Shown: positions 45,267-55,811, counted from the first letter of the stretch. The stretch: 64,000 nt of DNA from Erodium maritimum (GCA_963921825.1 OY997596.1:36633932-36697931); one strand, 5' to 3'. A program made the numbers and translations. Notes: a model not told the origin generated them from the letters alone.

Positions 45267-45613
45267 CCAACAAAAGCTCAGCAAATTTGATCAGCACAAC
45301 AAAATAGAGAAGCTAGTAAAACATGGAGTAATACACAAAACAAGCCAAGCACTCTCAACCTCCTAAAATATTCTACCCACACACAAATTAAATGTTACAA
45401 ACAGGCTACAAGGCCACCATTAATCAAAATCTCCCACACACAAAAAAAGGAAGTGTCAACACAAAACCATCCTTACCAAACTCACATCAGTCCCAAACCA
45501 CCCACCTAACCACCCCAAAACCCCCCAAGAACAGAAACAAAGCCACCAGATGTCAAGAAACTTCCACAAACCCTTACCTTGCACCTCAAGTAACATGTGA
45601 TACCACCTCTAAA

Positions 45614-46369
45614 TCAGTTATCAGAAACCTTCCTTCTGATATAACACCCTTGAGGATTGCCAATCAAAGATAGGAACGAGAAAGATTGACCATCCTTGAA
45701 ATTGGCCCACAATATTTGAAAGAAGTCACTCTGAATTTGCTGAAAGATGTGATCAATATGCAGTGCCTGGTTATTGAAGAGAGCATCATTTCTACTCAGC
45801 CAAATTCTCCAAATTATGATTGATGAGAGTAAAGACCAGTGGTTCCTCCTACTACCAGTTCCCAAGTGATTCCAAGATATAAACTAGTCTTTAATGTTAT
45901 CTGGGACTGTAGTTTTAATTCCCCACCAATCCAAGTACAATTTCCATATAGAAGATGAGAATTCACACCCAAAAAATACATGATCCAGATCTTCAGGGTC
46001 TTCATAACACAAAGGACACCAAATATTTCCAGAATATAGCCCTCTAGCCAGTAGAAAGCACTTGGTGGGAACACCTTGCATACACAAGAGCCAAGAGAAA
46101 GCAGCCACTTTTGGAGGAAGGATTGGAGCCCATAAAAGTGCAGGCCAGTCCAGAGAGTTATTCACATGTTCATCTAAGGACTCATACATCTTGTGTACTG
46201 AGAAGCCCCTATGATCAATGATCCACTCAGGTTTGTCATCCCCACCAGTTAACCCATTGTAGTTATTGATCAAGTCACATAAGTTGTAGAATTGGTCTAG
46301 CTCCCACCCCCTCAAATCTCTTCTGAAGATGAGGATCCAATCCCCTTTAGACCAATAAGTAGAGATCAA
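45614..46369 (-). pseudogene. LINE ORF2 C-terminal remnant with zf-RVT region
   Basis: Open frame 46369-45884 reads GGDDKPEWIIDHRGFSVHKM, LLWAPILPPKVAAFSWLLCM and then the zinc-binding WCPLCYEDPEDLDHVFFGCEF. A second frame, 45865-45614, continues with SIIIWRIWLSRNDALFNNQ to the ORF2 end (SLIGNPQGC). A frame break or stop near 45880 separates them. In motif content it is the same protein end as 404-1054. The polymerase domains are missing because the copy is 5'-truncated, so it cannot move itself. Confidence 0.75.
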
Positions 46370-46745
46370 TGTATTTTTCTATACACTGAGATGGTAAATC
46401 CTTTGATAAGCAAATTTATGAGGGGTTTCAGATAGCCACTTGTCTTCCCAAAATAAAACTCTATTGCCAGAAAACACAGCCCATTGGATCCCCACAACCT
46501 CAAAAGCCTCAGAAATTTTAAAAAGGACTATGACACGTTTTTTTTTCTTCATATATTATATGTGATCTCATCTGAATTGAGTTGGAATAACTAATTTAAG
46601 AGAAAAACTCTCTTGATGCATTTTTTTAATCAAAAGATGAACTCGAGGTTTAGCTTAAGAAAATTTCAAACCTGTTATCATTTTACTGTCAGACATTCGT
46701 TCATATACGTGAAAAACCGGTAAATGAAAGTAGTGTATATATTAA

Positions 46746-47185
46746 GGAATTCTATCTTAGTGTTTTAAATTTTTTATATTTTATTTAGAATATCCTAAAT
46801 TTTTATTTTTGTCATTTTAGTATCTAAACTTTTATTAATTCATTTAAAGTATTCTAAATCTTTTTTGTATCACCTCAGTACCTTAAACTTTTATTAATTC
46901 TATTATAGTACCCACCGTTAACTTTATCTAAAATTTGATTGTTAGTGAAGAGTATTATGGCCGTTTTACCTATTTTGGATGGAAAATCAGATGGAAAGTT
47001 AAAAATGAGTACTAGATGGAATTAATGAAAGTTTTGAAAGTTTAGGGTACTAAGGTAACACAAAAAAGATTTAGGGTACTCTAAATGAATTAATGAAAGT
47101 TTAGAGTACTGAGGAGACACACAAAAACTGTAGGGTACTGTAAATGAAATATGAAAGATTTAAGGTACTAATGTAGAATTACCCC
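46746..47185. repeat. MULE-type MITE (foldback, 440 bp)
   Basis: Two arms of about 200 bases are imperfect inverted copies (left 46746-46960, right 46985-47185), built on short internal repeats such as ttagggtact and attaatgaaagttt. Flanks tatatattaa (46736-46745) and tatatgttaa (47186-47195) agree at 9 of 10 bases, the 9-10-bp duplication size of Mutator elements. There is no coding sequence. Confidence 0.65.
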
Positions 47186-47290
47186 TATATGTTAAAATCA
47201 AAGAACACGGAGAAAAAAAAACACGAATCAATCTTAAGCAGGACATATTTTTAATGCTCGTCTTTTTTCTTATTTCAAAAGAGGGGATAA

Positions 47291-49505
47291 AAGGAACACG
47301 CTCCCTTGAACGCGCTCACGCACGCGATTTAGGGCGAAACATACGCCGCCATTGCTGCCTCTCGTTTCTTCTCCTGGGTTTTGATCCGGAGCTTTGGGAC
47401 AGCGTTGTCTCCGACTGTTAAAGACGTGTCTCCGGGAGATCGAATAAGAGGTGGGTTGTGGACCTTTGTCATTCAGTTCAGAGGTGGGGTTCAGTTCGTG
47501 ATCAGAATCGGAGGAGGTGCAGGGCGGCTGAGCCTCTCTAGGTCGGGATTGCAAAGTTCTCCGGTAAGAGATTCATTGTCTTGCATTGCGAGCCACCTGC
47601 GTGTGGTTGATCGGAGATCGTAGTCCCCGTCTCCGATGAGTGTCGTTTGAATCTAGACTCTTGTTTACGTGTTTCTGGCCGGTGGCACTAGACAACGTGG
47701 GTTCGGAATCGTTGTCGTTGGTTGGGACGTTGTCGGAGTTCTGAATCTGCGATCGGTTCCAAGATTTGCTCTGCTGGTGTGGTTTCAATTACAGCCAGGC
47801 CGGTTGCTTCTTGTGAAGATTCAGCTCGTGGCAGTTGAGTGCTTCCGTTACTTGCACATGAGAGAAACACAGCTCATATCATTTGCTTCGTTTTGCTCGG
47901 TACTGTTGTCAAGTTTTGAGCAATATTGCTCTAACATTGATCAATCAGATGCAGGATTCGTGGACTCATCTGGAGACAAATGTAAGCAGGGTGTGCATAA
48001 GAAGGGGCGACAGAAGAAGGGACGATGTGCCGGTGTGAAAACTACGGAGGCTTTACCTGGCAACAATGAATCCCCTATTAGCTCCGCCAAGGAGACTCTC
48101 CCTCTGGTTGCTGTTGTTACTGCTCATGGTCGAAGTACCAAACGAAGGAGGAGACGATCGTCTGGTGGGGGTTCTTCTCGGGTTGCAGCATCTAATCCTG
48201 ATCCCAGTGCTTCTGACCGGGTTGCAACATCTTTTACAGCACTTGCTGCTTCACGTTCGGATGAGACGAAGTCAGGAAGAACTCGTACAGAGACACAGGC
48301 GTTCGTTGTCCCACAGGTTGATCGTCGGCCTCGGAGGAACGGTAAATTCGTAGAACAAAAGGATGAGGTTTTTGTTAATGGGTTACCTTTCGAAGCATCG
48401 GGAGAATGGACTCGTAATGTCTTTAGTCCATTCGGTACAATTGTGTTCGTTAAAGTCACCGATACTTCGGTTTTGTTCGATTTGATTCAGAAGGTGAAAC
48501 GGCTAAGGCAATTGAGGTTTTGAACGGGTTTAAAGTTGACGGGTACGTGCTTTTTGTTTCCACGGCTTGTTATCGCCGGATATCAGCAACTTCGGCGACG
48601 GAATCTGGTAAGCCATCGGGGTGCTCTATATTTCAGCGAACAGAGGCTGTTTAGGGCTCTCTGGAGACGCAGGTGTTTGGTGGGTCGGTGATAGGCGTCG
48701 GAGACTCGCCGAAGAAGCTTGTTCACGGTGTGGATCGCCGGGCGGATTTGGAGATGCACCCAAACCAGAAATTTGTCTCTGTTTCTGGGTTTCAGAATCA
48801 GAATGTCGAGCTGGTTTCAGAGGAGGAGAAAGTTGTTGAGGAGGACGAAGGGGTAGGTCAATCCACGGACTCGTCGGAGTTGGCTGCCGTTGTCGATGCT
48901 GAGATGGACGCGGCTGCTGGCATCGATGTAGAGACGGATTCAACTCCTTTGGTTGTCGATGTTCAAGCTATTTCAAATTCTCTGGTTGAGATTGGCGTTG
49001 GTTTTGTAGTCTTTAATGTTGCTGGGCTTGAACAAGTCACAGATCAGGTTATTGGTGCGGCTAGAGGCCCACCTACTTCCCCGTAGAAGTACGTTCTAGT
49101 CAAGAAGCGGGTGAGTCGTCCCCCAAAGCATCTAACGGAAGTATACACTTTGACGTGTAAACCAATTGCATCTTTGAATCGGGAGAGATATGTTCGGCCC
49201 GTCGATATTGGGAAGCAGGTTGAGCAAACTGGCAAAGGAAAAACTCAAGTCACAGCTTCGTCTCATGGTAATGATGCTTTGACTGCAATCCGTGAATTGG
49301 CTGCCAAGAAGAAGAATGTGACGACTCATCGTTGATGATGTTTTTTTCTTTTTTGCTCCTCATTTTCCTTTTTTAGAAAAGGCTTAGCCTTTGGCTCCCC
49401 TTGCTGGAGCCCCTTTGTTATCGTTGGTTGCTACCCTATTTTTTTTATTCAGGGCTTTCGATTTCTTCTGGAATCAGTTTTAATAAATTTTTCAAGCTTA
49501 TAAAA
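47291..49505 (+). mobile_element. Half-LINE encoding only an RRM-type ORF1
   Basis: 2.2-kb retroposon with a perfect 14-bp target duplication AAAAGAGGGGATAA (47277-47290 and 49506-49519). It has a GC-rich 5' leader, an ORF1 with an RNA-recognition motif, a 3' region with two stacked hairpins (AAAGGCT/AGCCTTT 49378-49392; GGCTCC/GGAGCC 49393-49398 with 49406-49411), and a tail ttaataaatttttcaagctt then A's. ORF1 proteins with an RRM are known from the BNR-type LINEs of sugar beet and relatives. No endonuclease or reverse transcriptase is present. A processed copy of a host RRM gene is the alternative. Confidence 0.7.
47669..49335 (+). pseudogene. RRM-containing ORF1
   Basis: Frame 47669-48523 carries a basic, Ser-rich region (KKGRQKKGRC; STKRRRRRSSGGGSSR) and then the first half of an RRM: DEVFVNGLPFEASGEW (RNP2-like) and VFSPFGTIVFVKV. 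A frame change near 48480 moves the second half to another frame: FDSEGETAKAIEVLNG and VDGYVLFVST, which is RNP1 and the last strand. An acidic section (48673-49086: LVSEEEKVVEEDEGVG) and a basic end (SRPPKHLTEVYTL, AIRELAAKKKNVTTHR, to 49335) follow, separated by stops. As an ORF1 it would coat element RNA. At least three frame or stop breaks make it inactive. Confidence 0.65.
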
Positions 49506-49519
49506 AAAAGAGGGGATAA

Positions 49520-49939
49520 TTGAGAAAATGATCTTATTTTGAAAAACATACTCCAAATAAGGTCATTTTCCCAATTGTCTCTTTAAAAGAGTCTGATCAA
49601 AGAGAAAAACCATGAACTTCACCAACTTCGTGTTGGTATTAACCTGTGGCCCGAGCCCACGCAAGCAGCACCAACAACTCGCATGGGCTTTAGCCGAATA
49701 CAAGGTCTAGTCATATAAAGTCGATTATTGTTTTCTTTTCTTTAGATCAAAGGATACACACCTAGAATACTATATACACTTTATTCTCTATAAAACACAT
49801 TTATAAAATTTACCTTACAAACACATTAGAATGCTAGAAAATTAAAATACAAGTTCATTGTGTAGTACAGTTTTTTCACTTGACAAGTAATCAAGTCATA
49901 AGCACAAGAGGCAAGAGAGATGTTCAAACTAATGTTTGC
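49520..49939. other. Intergenic, nothing recognised
   Basis: AT-rich DNA between two retroposons. I see no gene, hairpin pair or repeat end in it. Confidence 0.5.
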
Positions 49940-50759
49940 AAGGTTAAGTATGTATTCTAAATATAAGATAATAGTCGTGTAATAACTTTTCAAGACCCTC
50001 TCTCTTTAGAAGTTTTCTTCCTTTCTTCTAACCCTAGCCCGTTTCGACCGCTTGTTTTCCTTCCTCCACCGGCGACGGCTTTGGCCGTTGGCTAGGGCTG
50101 TCATCGGTGGTAGCTTTATCCTCCCTTTTTTCCCCTTCTATTTACCTTTTCCCCCGTTTCAACCCGTTTTCGACTTCTTCTGCTTTCCGGTTCCACCTCG
50201 TAGGTTGCTTTGGCGTCTTCGGCGAGTTGACTCGGATTCACCATGGGAAATATTTCTCTCTGGATATTCATTGTGGATCTAGTCTTTCTCGAGGAGTTCC
50301 GGGGTTTCCTCCGACTTTGGGCTTCGTTCCCTCGCAGCTTCCTCAGATCTGAAGGGTCGATGTTCACTACTGGTTTCGCCTTGTCTCTAGCCATCGTGGG
50401 AAAGGTTTCTAAGCTTAGATTCTCTGTGGCTGGAGCTTTTTGTGTGTGACTTAGTTGGTGGGTACATCTTTGGATTATGTTTCCAGATCCCTCCTCTCCG
50501 ATTTCCACATGGACGAGAGTGGTCGTTGCATCGATATGTCTTCTCTCCTACTCTCCTTCCTCTGTCACTCGTTTTGTCTCTACATTTCACTTTATTTTAT
50601 TCCTCTGTTCCCCGTGTCCTTGTTACAGGACGGGTCCTCACAGTTGGGGTTGGCCACCGTGGGGGGTTTTAAGCTAAATGTTTTGTTTGAGGAATTTCTA
50701 GGTTTGGTTGTGTGGGGGTTAAGTGGTTGATTTGAGGTTTTGGGTGTATTTGTCCTACA

Positions 50760-50774
50760 CCCCCCCCCCCCCCC
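50760..50774. repeat. Poly-C run, 15 bases
   Basis: Homopolymer inside retroposon J. Confidence 0.9.
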
Positions 50775-51121
50775 GTTTTGGAACGCAACTGGTGTTAGCC
50801 GGTTGGGAGGATCCATTATGGTACCTTTGGGGTGTGTGGTTTTTGGCTGAGTTTTGGGGTTTATTCTACTACGACTTGGAGGTGTTGTGCTCTGGTTGGC
50901 TGGGTTTTGTGACAGTATTTTTTCATTTCCTTCTCTTAATGGTCGTAAAATCCGAATATCAAGACTCAGTTTTTTTCTTTTGTGCTTTCTATGTGTAATC
51001 GAGTTTTTTAGACTGCTTCTCGTTGTTGCTGTTGTTCTGTTTGGTCGTGTTCTGACCTGTTTGTGCCTTTGTTGGTCATAGGTTTGTTTGGGTTGAGGCT
51101 ATGCTATGATAGCCAATGCTC

Positions 51122-52173
51122 TTTTTTTTTTTACTAAAAGGTGCAATTTCATTAGATAGATTTCAACCGACAAACAAGTGCATCAGGGAAACCCCTGACC
51201 ACAGTAGAAGAGCTACTACATGGTATCGAGCCCCTAAGGTCTGTCTACGCATAACTCTATGACAAAAGAACTAGCACATGCGGTTTGTTTGGGTTCCATA
51301 AAGGCGAACAAAAAATAAATAACAATGAATCTGATGTCTGGTACTCAAGGTCTTGCCCAGCTGTTGCATATTCTGTAAAATACGACCGAACCCGCTGACA
51401 TCGGCTTCCAAGGGAGGCAGAGCTATCCCTTTCATTCCTCCACGAAACCAATAATCGATGTGCAAGGTGTAGCCTTTATACTCAATCCGCTGTATTAAAC
51501 CGTACCTGTGATCATTGATTTCAAGAGTAGACAAAAAAAACCATTCGATTAGCCAAATCAATAATCGATAGAGGGATCGAGGAGGGGGAGGTGTATGCCA
51601 GGGGAGAGGCGGTGACTGGGCGACGACGACGACTTCAGCAACGACGACGGCAACTTCAGAAGGTGCAGTGGTGGAGGCCACAGAGAAGGACGCGCCAGTG
51701 GTGGCTTCCGGTTCCGTACGAACTCCGAGGAGGGACGCGGTGGTGGCACAGATGGTGTTTGCTGCACCACGTTGGGCTGTGATGGGACAAGACCGGCGGT
51801 AAAGACAGTAGTCATGTCGGTGGATTGATCAGGATCGATGCTCCGAGCCAGGGCGGCCGCGGGACTCCAAGTCAGTGAGGTTGATCGATGTCGAGGTGAG
51901 ACAGACGAAAACCAAGATCGGGAGCCACCTCGTTGGTGGCGGGAGGGAGCCAACGTCGCGGTGGCTAGCGTTTCGACAGGAACCCTAACAAAAAAAAAAC
52001 ATTCGCAGAACCCAAAAGGAAGGTACATGAGAGAAGATGTAGAGAAACTAGAAGCATAGCCATGGCATAGGCCATGGTAATAACCATGGCCTTGCAATGA
52101 CTTTGTCTATGTACGACGGCTCTGTCTCAGAGAAAAAGCCCTAGCAAAGAGAAAAAAGTTTTTAAAAGTGAAT
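51122..52173 (-). mobile_element. Short LINE-derived retroposon, copy C
   Basis: 1.05-kb minus-strand copy inside retroposon J, flanked by atagccaatgctc (51109-51121) and atagccagtgctc (52174-52186), 12 of 13 bases alike. It has the 5' hairpin GGCCATGGT/ACCATGGCC (52070-52091) and a frame VITMAYAMAMLL with CTFLLGSAN, matching the start of copies A and B. The 3' hairpin TCAGGG/CCCTGA is at 51183-51198, and the end is ...GCACCTTTTAGT plus A's. The middle is less like A and B than they are to each other. Confidence 0.8.
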
Positions 52174-52414
52174 ATAGCCAGTGCTCATGGTTATATTGTG
52201 TTTGTTTGCTTCAAATTTTGAATATCTCAATTTAAGACCTGTATTTCCCATCGATTGGGTTTGTTCTTGTTTTGAGATATCTTTTGGCATGTTTGGTCTG
52301 TATGGGCGTTGTCTTTAGTTTTTTTGAGGAACATTGTTCCTTGTCCTCTTTTTTTTCTAAAAAAATTGGGGTTTTTTATAAAAAGAATTGCTGATAAAAA
52401 AGGTTAAGAATGTA

Positions 52415-53240
52415 GTTAAATGTAATTAGATGCTTACTAGTTTTGTTATAGAACAGTAGAACATATTTTATTTTCTTGAAATCCATTTCAATTATATTAA
52501 AGAGATGGGTGTATCTGTTGGGTAATTGAAGGGTCAATCATCACCAGGGTTTTTGAAAATGATTGAAGTAGTTGAATAAGGTAAACATATTGAAGGATTA
52601 GGATAGAAGTCTTCACTATCGATATAAAATCTACCTTACAAACAAAAAGAAAATGTCCTCTCCAACCGAGTGAGGAAATTCCAAGATGATCAAGCACAAT
52701 AGCTTCTGTCTTATTTGACATGAATAGTTTTAAGTTAAAGGAAAAAACGGATAATATGTCAAAATTAATGTAAAACTTTCCTAGTGGATGTGGCAGCAAA
52801 GCATTGCCATTGCCACCACAATTCCTCCATAAGTAGCCTCTACACCACCCCTCGTGGTGGTCTTGTAAACTACTTTTGACGATTCATTAAGATACAATTT
52901 CTCCATACTCAGTGAGGATCGAATCAGACGTGATTCAAAGTCGATTTTATTAAGTTTTACAGTGGATTTGACGTTTCAGAACAAAATCAACAAATGTCAC
53001 AAAGAGACAGACCAAAGACAAGAGAAAAAAGAAAATAGATTGAATGGGTAATTATCTGCACGATAAACAACTTTTACGACGCATAGCATGAGAATCGTAA
53101 AATGAGAAGACGACAACTCACATTTTCATTGATTCGACCTCCATAACCGAGTCCACCACAAATTATGCTTTAGGCAATCTATCTTCTATTGTCTAAATTA
53201 AAGTGACATTTTTCATTATTTAGACGAGTGATGTTCTTTG
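52415..53240. other. Intergenic, upstream of the VTL gene
   Basis: AT-rich. It contains a 100-codon minus-strand frame (52799-52497) without a recognisable domain or control signals; I regard it as chance or an old repeat. The part next to the gene holds its probable promoter. Confidence 0.4.
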
Positions 53241-53255
53241 GTGCAAATATTTTGC

Positions 53256-53263
53256 TATAAATA
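53256..53263 (+). promoter_or_regulatory. TATA box of the VTL gene
   Basis: TATAAATA, 74 bases upstream of the ATG (53337). A start of transcription about 30 bases downstream would leave a 5' leader of about 50 bases. Confidence 0.65.
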
Positions 53264-53336
53264 TCCAAGTTGGGCCGTGTGTACGCCACACTCCTCTTCA
53301 TTTCCTCCATTCGTTTCTTCTCATTTTCATAGTTCC

Positions 53337-54210
53337 ATGGCGTCCAGTGGCCAACACCATGAGCCGAAGCTTGGTGACGACGTGGAGCAATTACAAGGCA
53401 GTAGAGAAAGCCTAGAGGTGGAGAGCAACAAGCAAGTATTGGACTACTCGAAGCGCGCGCAGTGGCTACGCGCCGCCGTACTTGGAGCCAACGACGGACT
53501 TGTGTCGACGGCATCGCTCATGATGGGTGTGGGCGCAGTCAAGCAGGATATCAAGGCCATGATCCTCACCGGCTTTGCCGGTCTCGTGGCCGGCGCATGC
53601 AGCATGGCCATCGGCGAGTTCGTCTCCGTCTACTCCCAGCTCGACATTGAGCTTTCCCAATTGAAACGACGACAACAGCTCCATATTGGTAACTTTATAC
53701 TCTTACCCTTTAGAGCATCTGCAACGGTCGTAACAGATGTGTCGTTGTAGGACCTGTCACGGTTTTGTCATGACTCATTGTCACGGTTTGTAGTTGCAAG
53801 TCGTTGTAAAGACTCTATCACGACTCGCTGCCACATTACATAACTTTCCCTTGATATATATTTTATGTTTGTAACAATATGATTGATTGGTGCGTATGTA
53901 CGTAGATAATGACGAGGATGATGAGGAGAGTTTGGCGAAGCCGCATCAAGCGGCGGCTGCGTCAGCTCTGGCTTTCTCGATGGGGGCGATGGTGCCGTTG
54001 CTGGCGGCGTCGTTCATTAGGGAGTACAAGGTGAGGGTCGGTGTGATGGTGGCGGCAGTGACGGTGGCTTTGGTGGCGTTTGGATGGTTGGGGGCTGTGC
54101 TGGGGAAGGCTCCGGCGGTGAGGTCGGGGCTCAGGGTTTTGGTTGGAGGATGGCTTGCTATGGCTATCACTTTTGCCTTGACCAAGTTTATTGGATCCAC
54201 CGGGCTTTAG
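53337..54210 (+). CDS. Vacuolar iron transporter homolog (VTL / nodulin-21-like)
   Basis: CCC1/VIT1-family membrane protein that moves iron (or manganese) into the vacuole; VTL members are the short plant branch linked to iron detoxification. Two exons, 53337-53688 and 53906-54210; the GT...AG intron splits a GAT codon and the frame continues exactly, giving 218 residues, the usual VTL length. The soluble N-terminus ends at DYSKRAQWLRAAVLGANDGLV; helices 1-2 follow (LVSTASLMMGVGAV; MILTGFAGLVAGACSMAIGE, with the conserved SMAIGEFVSVYSQ). After a short loop that lacks the cytosolic metal-binding domain of true VITs come PHQAAAASALAFSMGAMVPL and two more helices, ending ALTKFIGSTGL. All landmark residues are present and no defect is seen. 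It is the only host gene found here and is surrounded by mobile DNA. Iron-responsive control is known for the family but not visible in this promoter. Confidence 0.93.
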
Positions 54211-54228
54211 TTTATATCTTCATGATGT

Positions 54229-54234
54229 AATAAA
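54229..54234 (+). terminator. Poly(A) signal of the VTL gene
   Basis: AATAAA 19 bases after the TAG stop. Confidence 0.55.
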
Positions 54235-54239
54235 ATATC

Positions 54240-55300
54240 ATGGGCGCCAAAGATTAATATATAGTCCATGTCGAGTGTCGACTACTGTAGATGAAAACGA
54301 TTATCCATTTGCACTAATGGATTGGCTTATATTCAACTTCATTTCTATCATAACTCCTTTTTTTTGGTTATTTAATTTGATGGATTACATTACTATTGAG
54401 GACCGCCATCAAGGTGTCGTAGGGTTGCGTCCTCCTCAACATTAATAGAGTCGTCGAAATATTAGGGTAACGAAACTTGTGTCATCTTTTAGTAACGCCA
54501 CTCCAATATTTATATGACATTTGGGCGATGCAACAGAGATGTGTCATATCAAAACGTTGATTGTGTTGTCCAAATGATCCATCCATACCACGCACTATGC
54601 TACGTTGTCCAAGTATATTATCTTAGAAGATGCAACTTTTAAATGATACATCTCCTTCGCATGTTTGAGCGACATTAAGTCACCCAAGCTACTTATATTG
54701 TGTCACTTAAGAAGAACATGATCGTTTCGTATCTTTTCTATTCAAAACTCGTTCGCATAGATTGACATCTGTTCTTAATATGACAGTTTATAATTATATA
54801 TTATCATCCAGATATATTCAAAATGTTTGTATAATATAACAAAAACATATCAAAAGTTTATCAAATTAATATATTCTTATCAAATCTTGAAAAGAAATTT
54901 TTTGAAATATTATACATTAAGTTTTCTCATTCCTTACTAATCATCAAATATATCTCTAACTCATTTTTTAGTCATAATTCATTGAAGGGGAAATATCGGT
55001 TCAGTATCTTTAACTAGGCGCGTCCTTGAGTTTATGAACCATTCTCACTCCTTTAATACGACTAGAGAGGTAGTATCTTGGTAGAGAACTTGTACTTGAA
55101 TTTTCTTAAATAGTTGCATGTCGACCAAAGCACATCCTTTTACGGAGCAACCGACTTGTTCATTGTAGAGAGAAAAACTTACTCTTGAGCTCATCCACCA
55201 TCGACCGACGTTCTCGAAGGTGGTACGGAGGCTGATCTAATCTTGAGAAGGGCATAATCTTGATCGAAAAAATGGTTAAAACGTAGGAAAAATCGGTTTA
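54240..55300. other. Intergenic, downstream of the VTL gene
   Basis: AT-rich, no gene recognised. Phrases such as gtgtcac, gatgcaac and ttgtccaa recur loosely between 54440 and 54730, which hints at an old tandem or MITE-derived stretch, but no ends can be drawn. Confidence 0.4.
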
Positions 55301-55460
55301 AGAAATTTTGGAGGTTGACTAATCTTGAGAAGAGCATAACTTCCTCATACGAACTTCAATTGTCTCATATAATATATCAAATCGAAGCTTATTCAGAAAT
55401 CTACAACTTTTATCAAGGAGTTGCCAGTATCCGGACCGGTTTTGAAGCCATTAAGGCTCA
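55300..55460 (+). other. LTR-like leader sequence
   Basis: The phrase gagaagagcataac...cgaacttcaattg...atctacaacttttatcaagg is a wording common in plant LTR retrotransposon regions. No ends or coding part are visible, so it is only a hint of an LTR fossil. Confidence 0.3.
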
Positions 55461-55461
55461 T

Positions 55462-55650
55462 TTTCCAAACCGGTTACCAGGCTGGTCCGGCCCCCTAAGA
55501 GGGCTGGTTACCAGGATGTTCCGACTACCTAAGAGGGCTGGTTACCATGCCGATCCAGCTCCCTAAGAGGGTCGGTTACCAGTCCGTCCCGGCCCCCTTA
55601 GAGGGTCGGCTTTCAGGCCGGTATGGCCTCCTTAGAGGCCCATTTTCGAG
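55462..55650. repeat. ~40-bp minisatellite
   Basis: Four to five units of 'gagggctggttaccag...ccg.ccccctaa', drifting along the array. Confidence 0.8.
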
Positions 55651-55811
55651 CATGTTCCGTTCCTCGCTCAGGCTCGTGAGAGATTGTCGATTTTCGAGCA
55701 TGTTCCGACTTCAAGCTTCGTTTTCTGCATAAAAGGGGAAATTTTCTTAGCAAAACATATATTAAAAACACCGATTCTTTGAAATAAAGAATACGATGGG
55801 TGATAATGAAA

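Larger units (their letters stand above)
45189..46530 (-). mobile_element. LINE body, split from its 3' end by the Copia fossil
   Basis: 5'-truncated LINE reading leftward from about 46530, related to the copy at 1-1591. The 3' untranslated part runs through 45600-45189 and continues at 31123-30868 across the Copia insertion. I found no clear LINE target duplication at 46.53 kb. Confidence 0.7.
49955..52399 (+). mobile_element. Retroposon J, split by copy C
   Basis: About 1.4 kb without copy C. It is flanked by aaggttaagtatgta (49940-49954) and aaggttaagaatgta (52400-52414), 14 of 15 bases alike. The tail ttttataaaaagaattgctgataaaaaa resembles that of the LINE at 1-1591. A hairpin AGGAAC/GTTCCT (52327-52341) lies near the 3' end. 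The 5' part is pyrimidine-rich with short overlapping frames but no motif I can name. A 15-C run lies at 50760-50774. Confidence 0.6.

Noticed and set aside
52497-52799. 100-codon minus-strand frame upstream of the VTL gene
   Set aside because: AT-rich, no motif, no promoter or splice signals. Probably chance.
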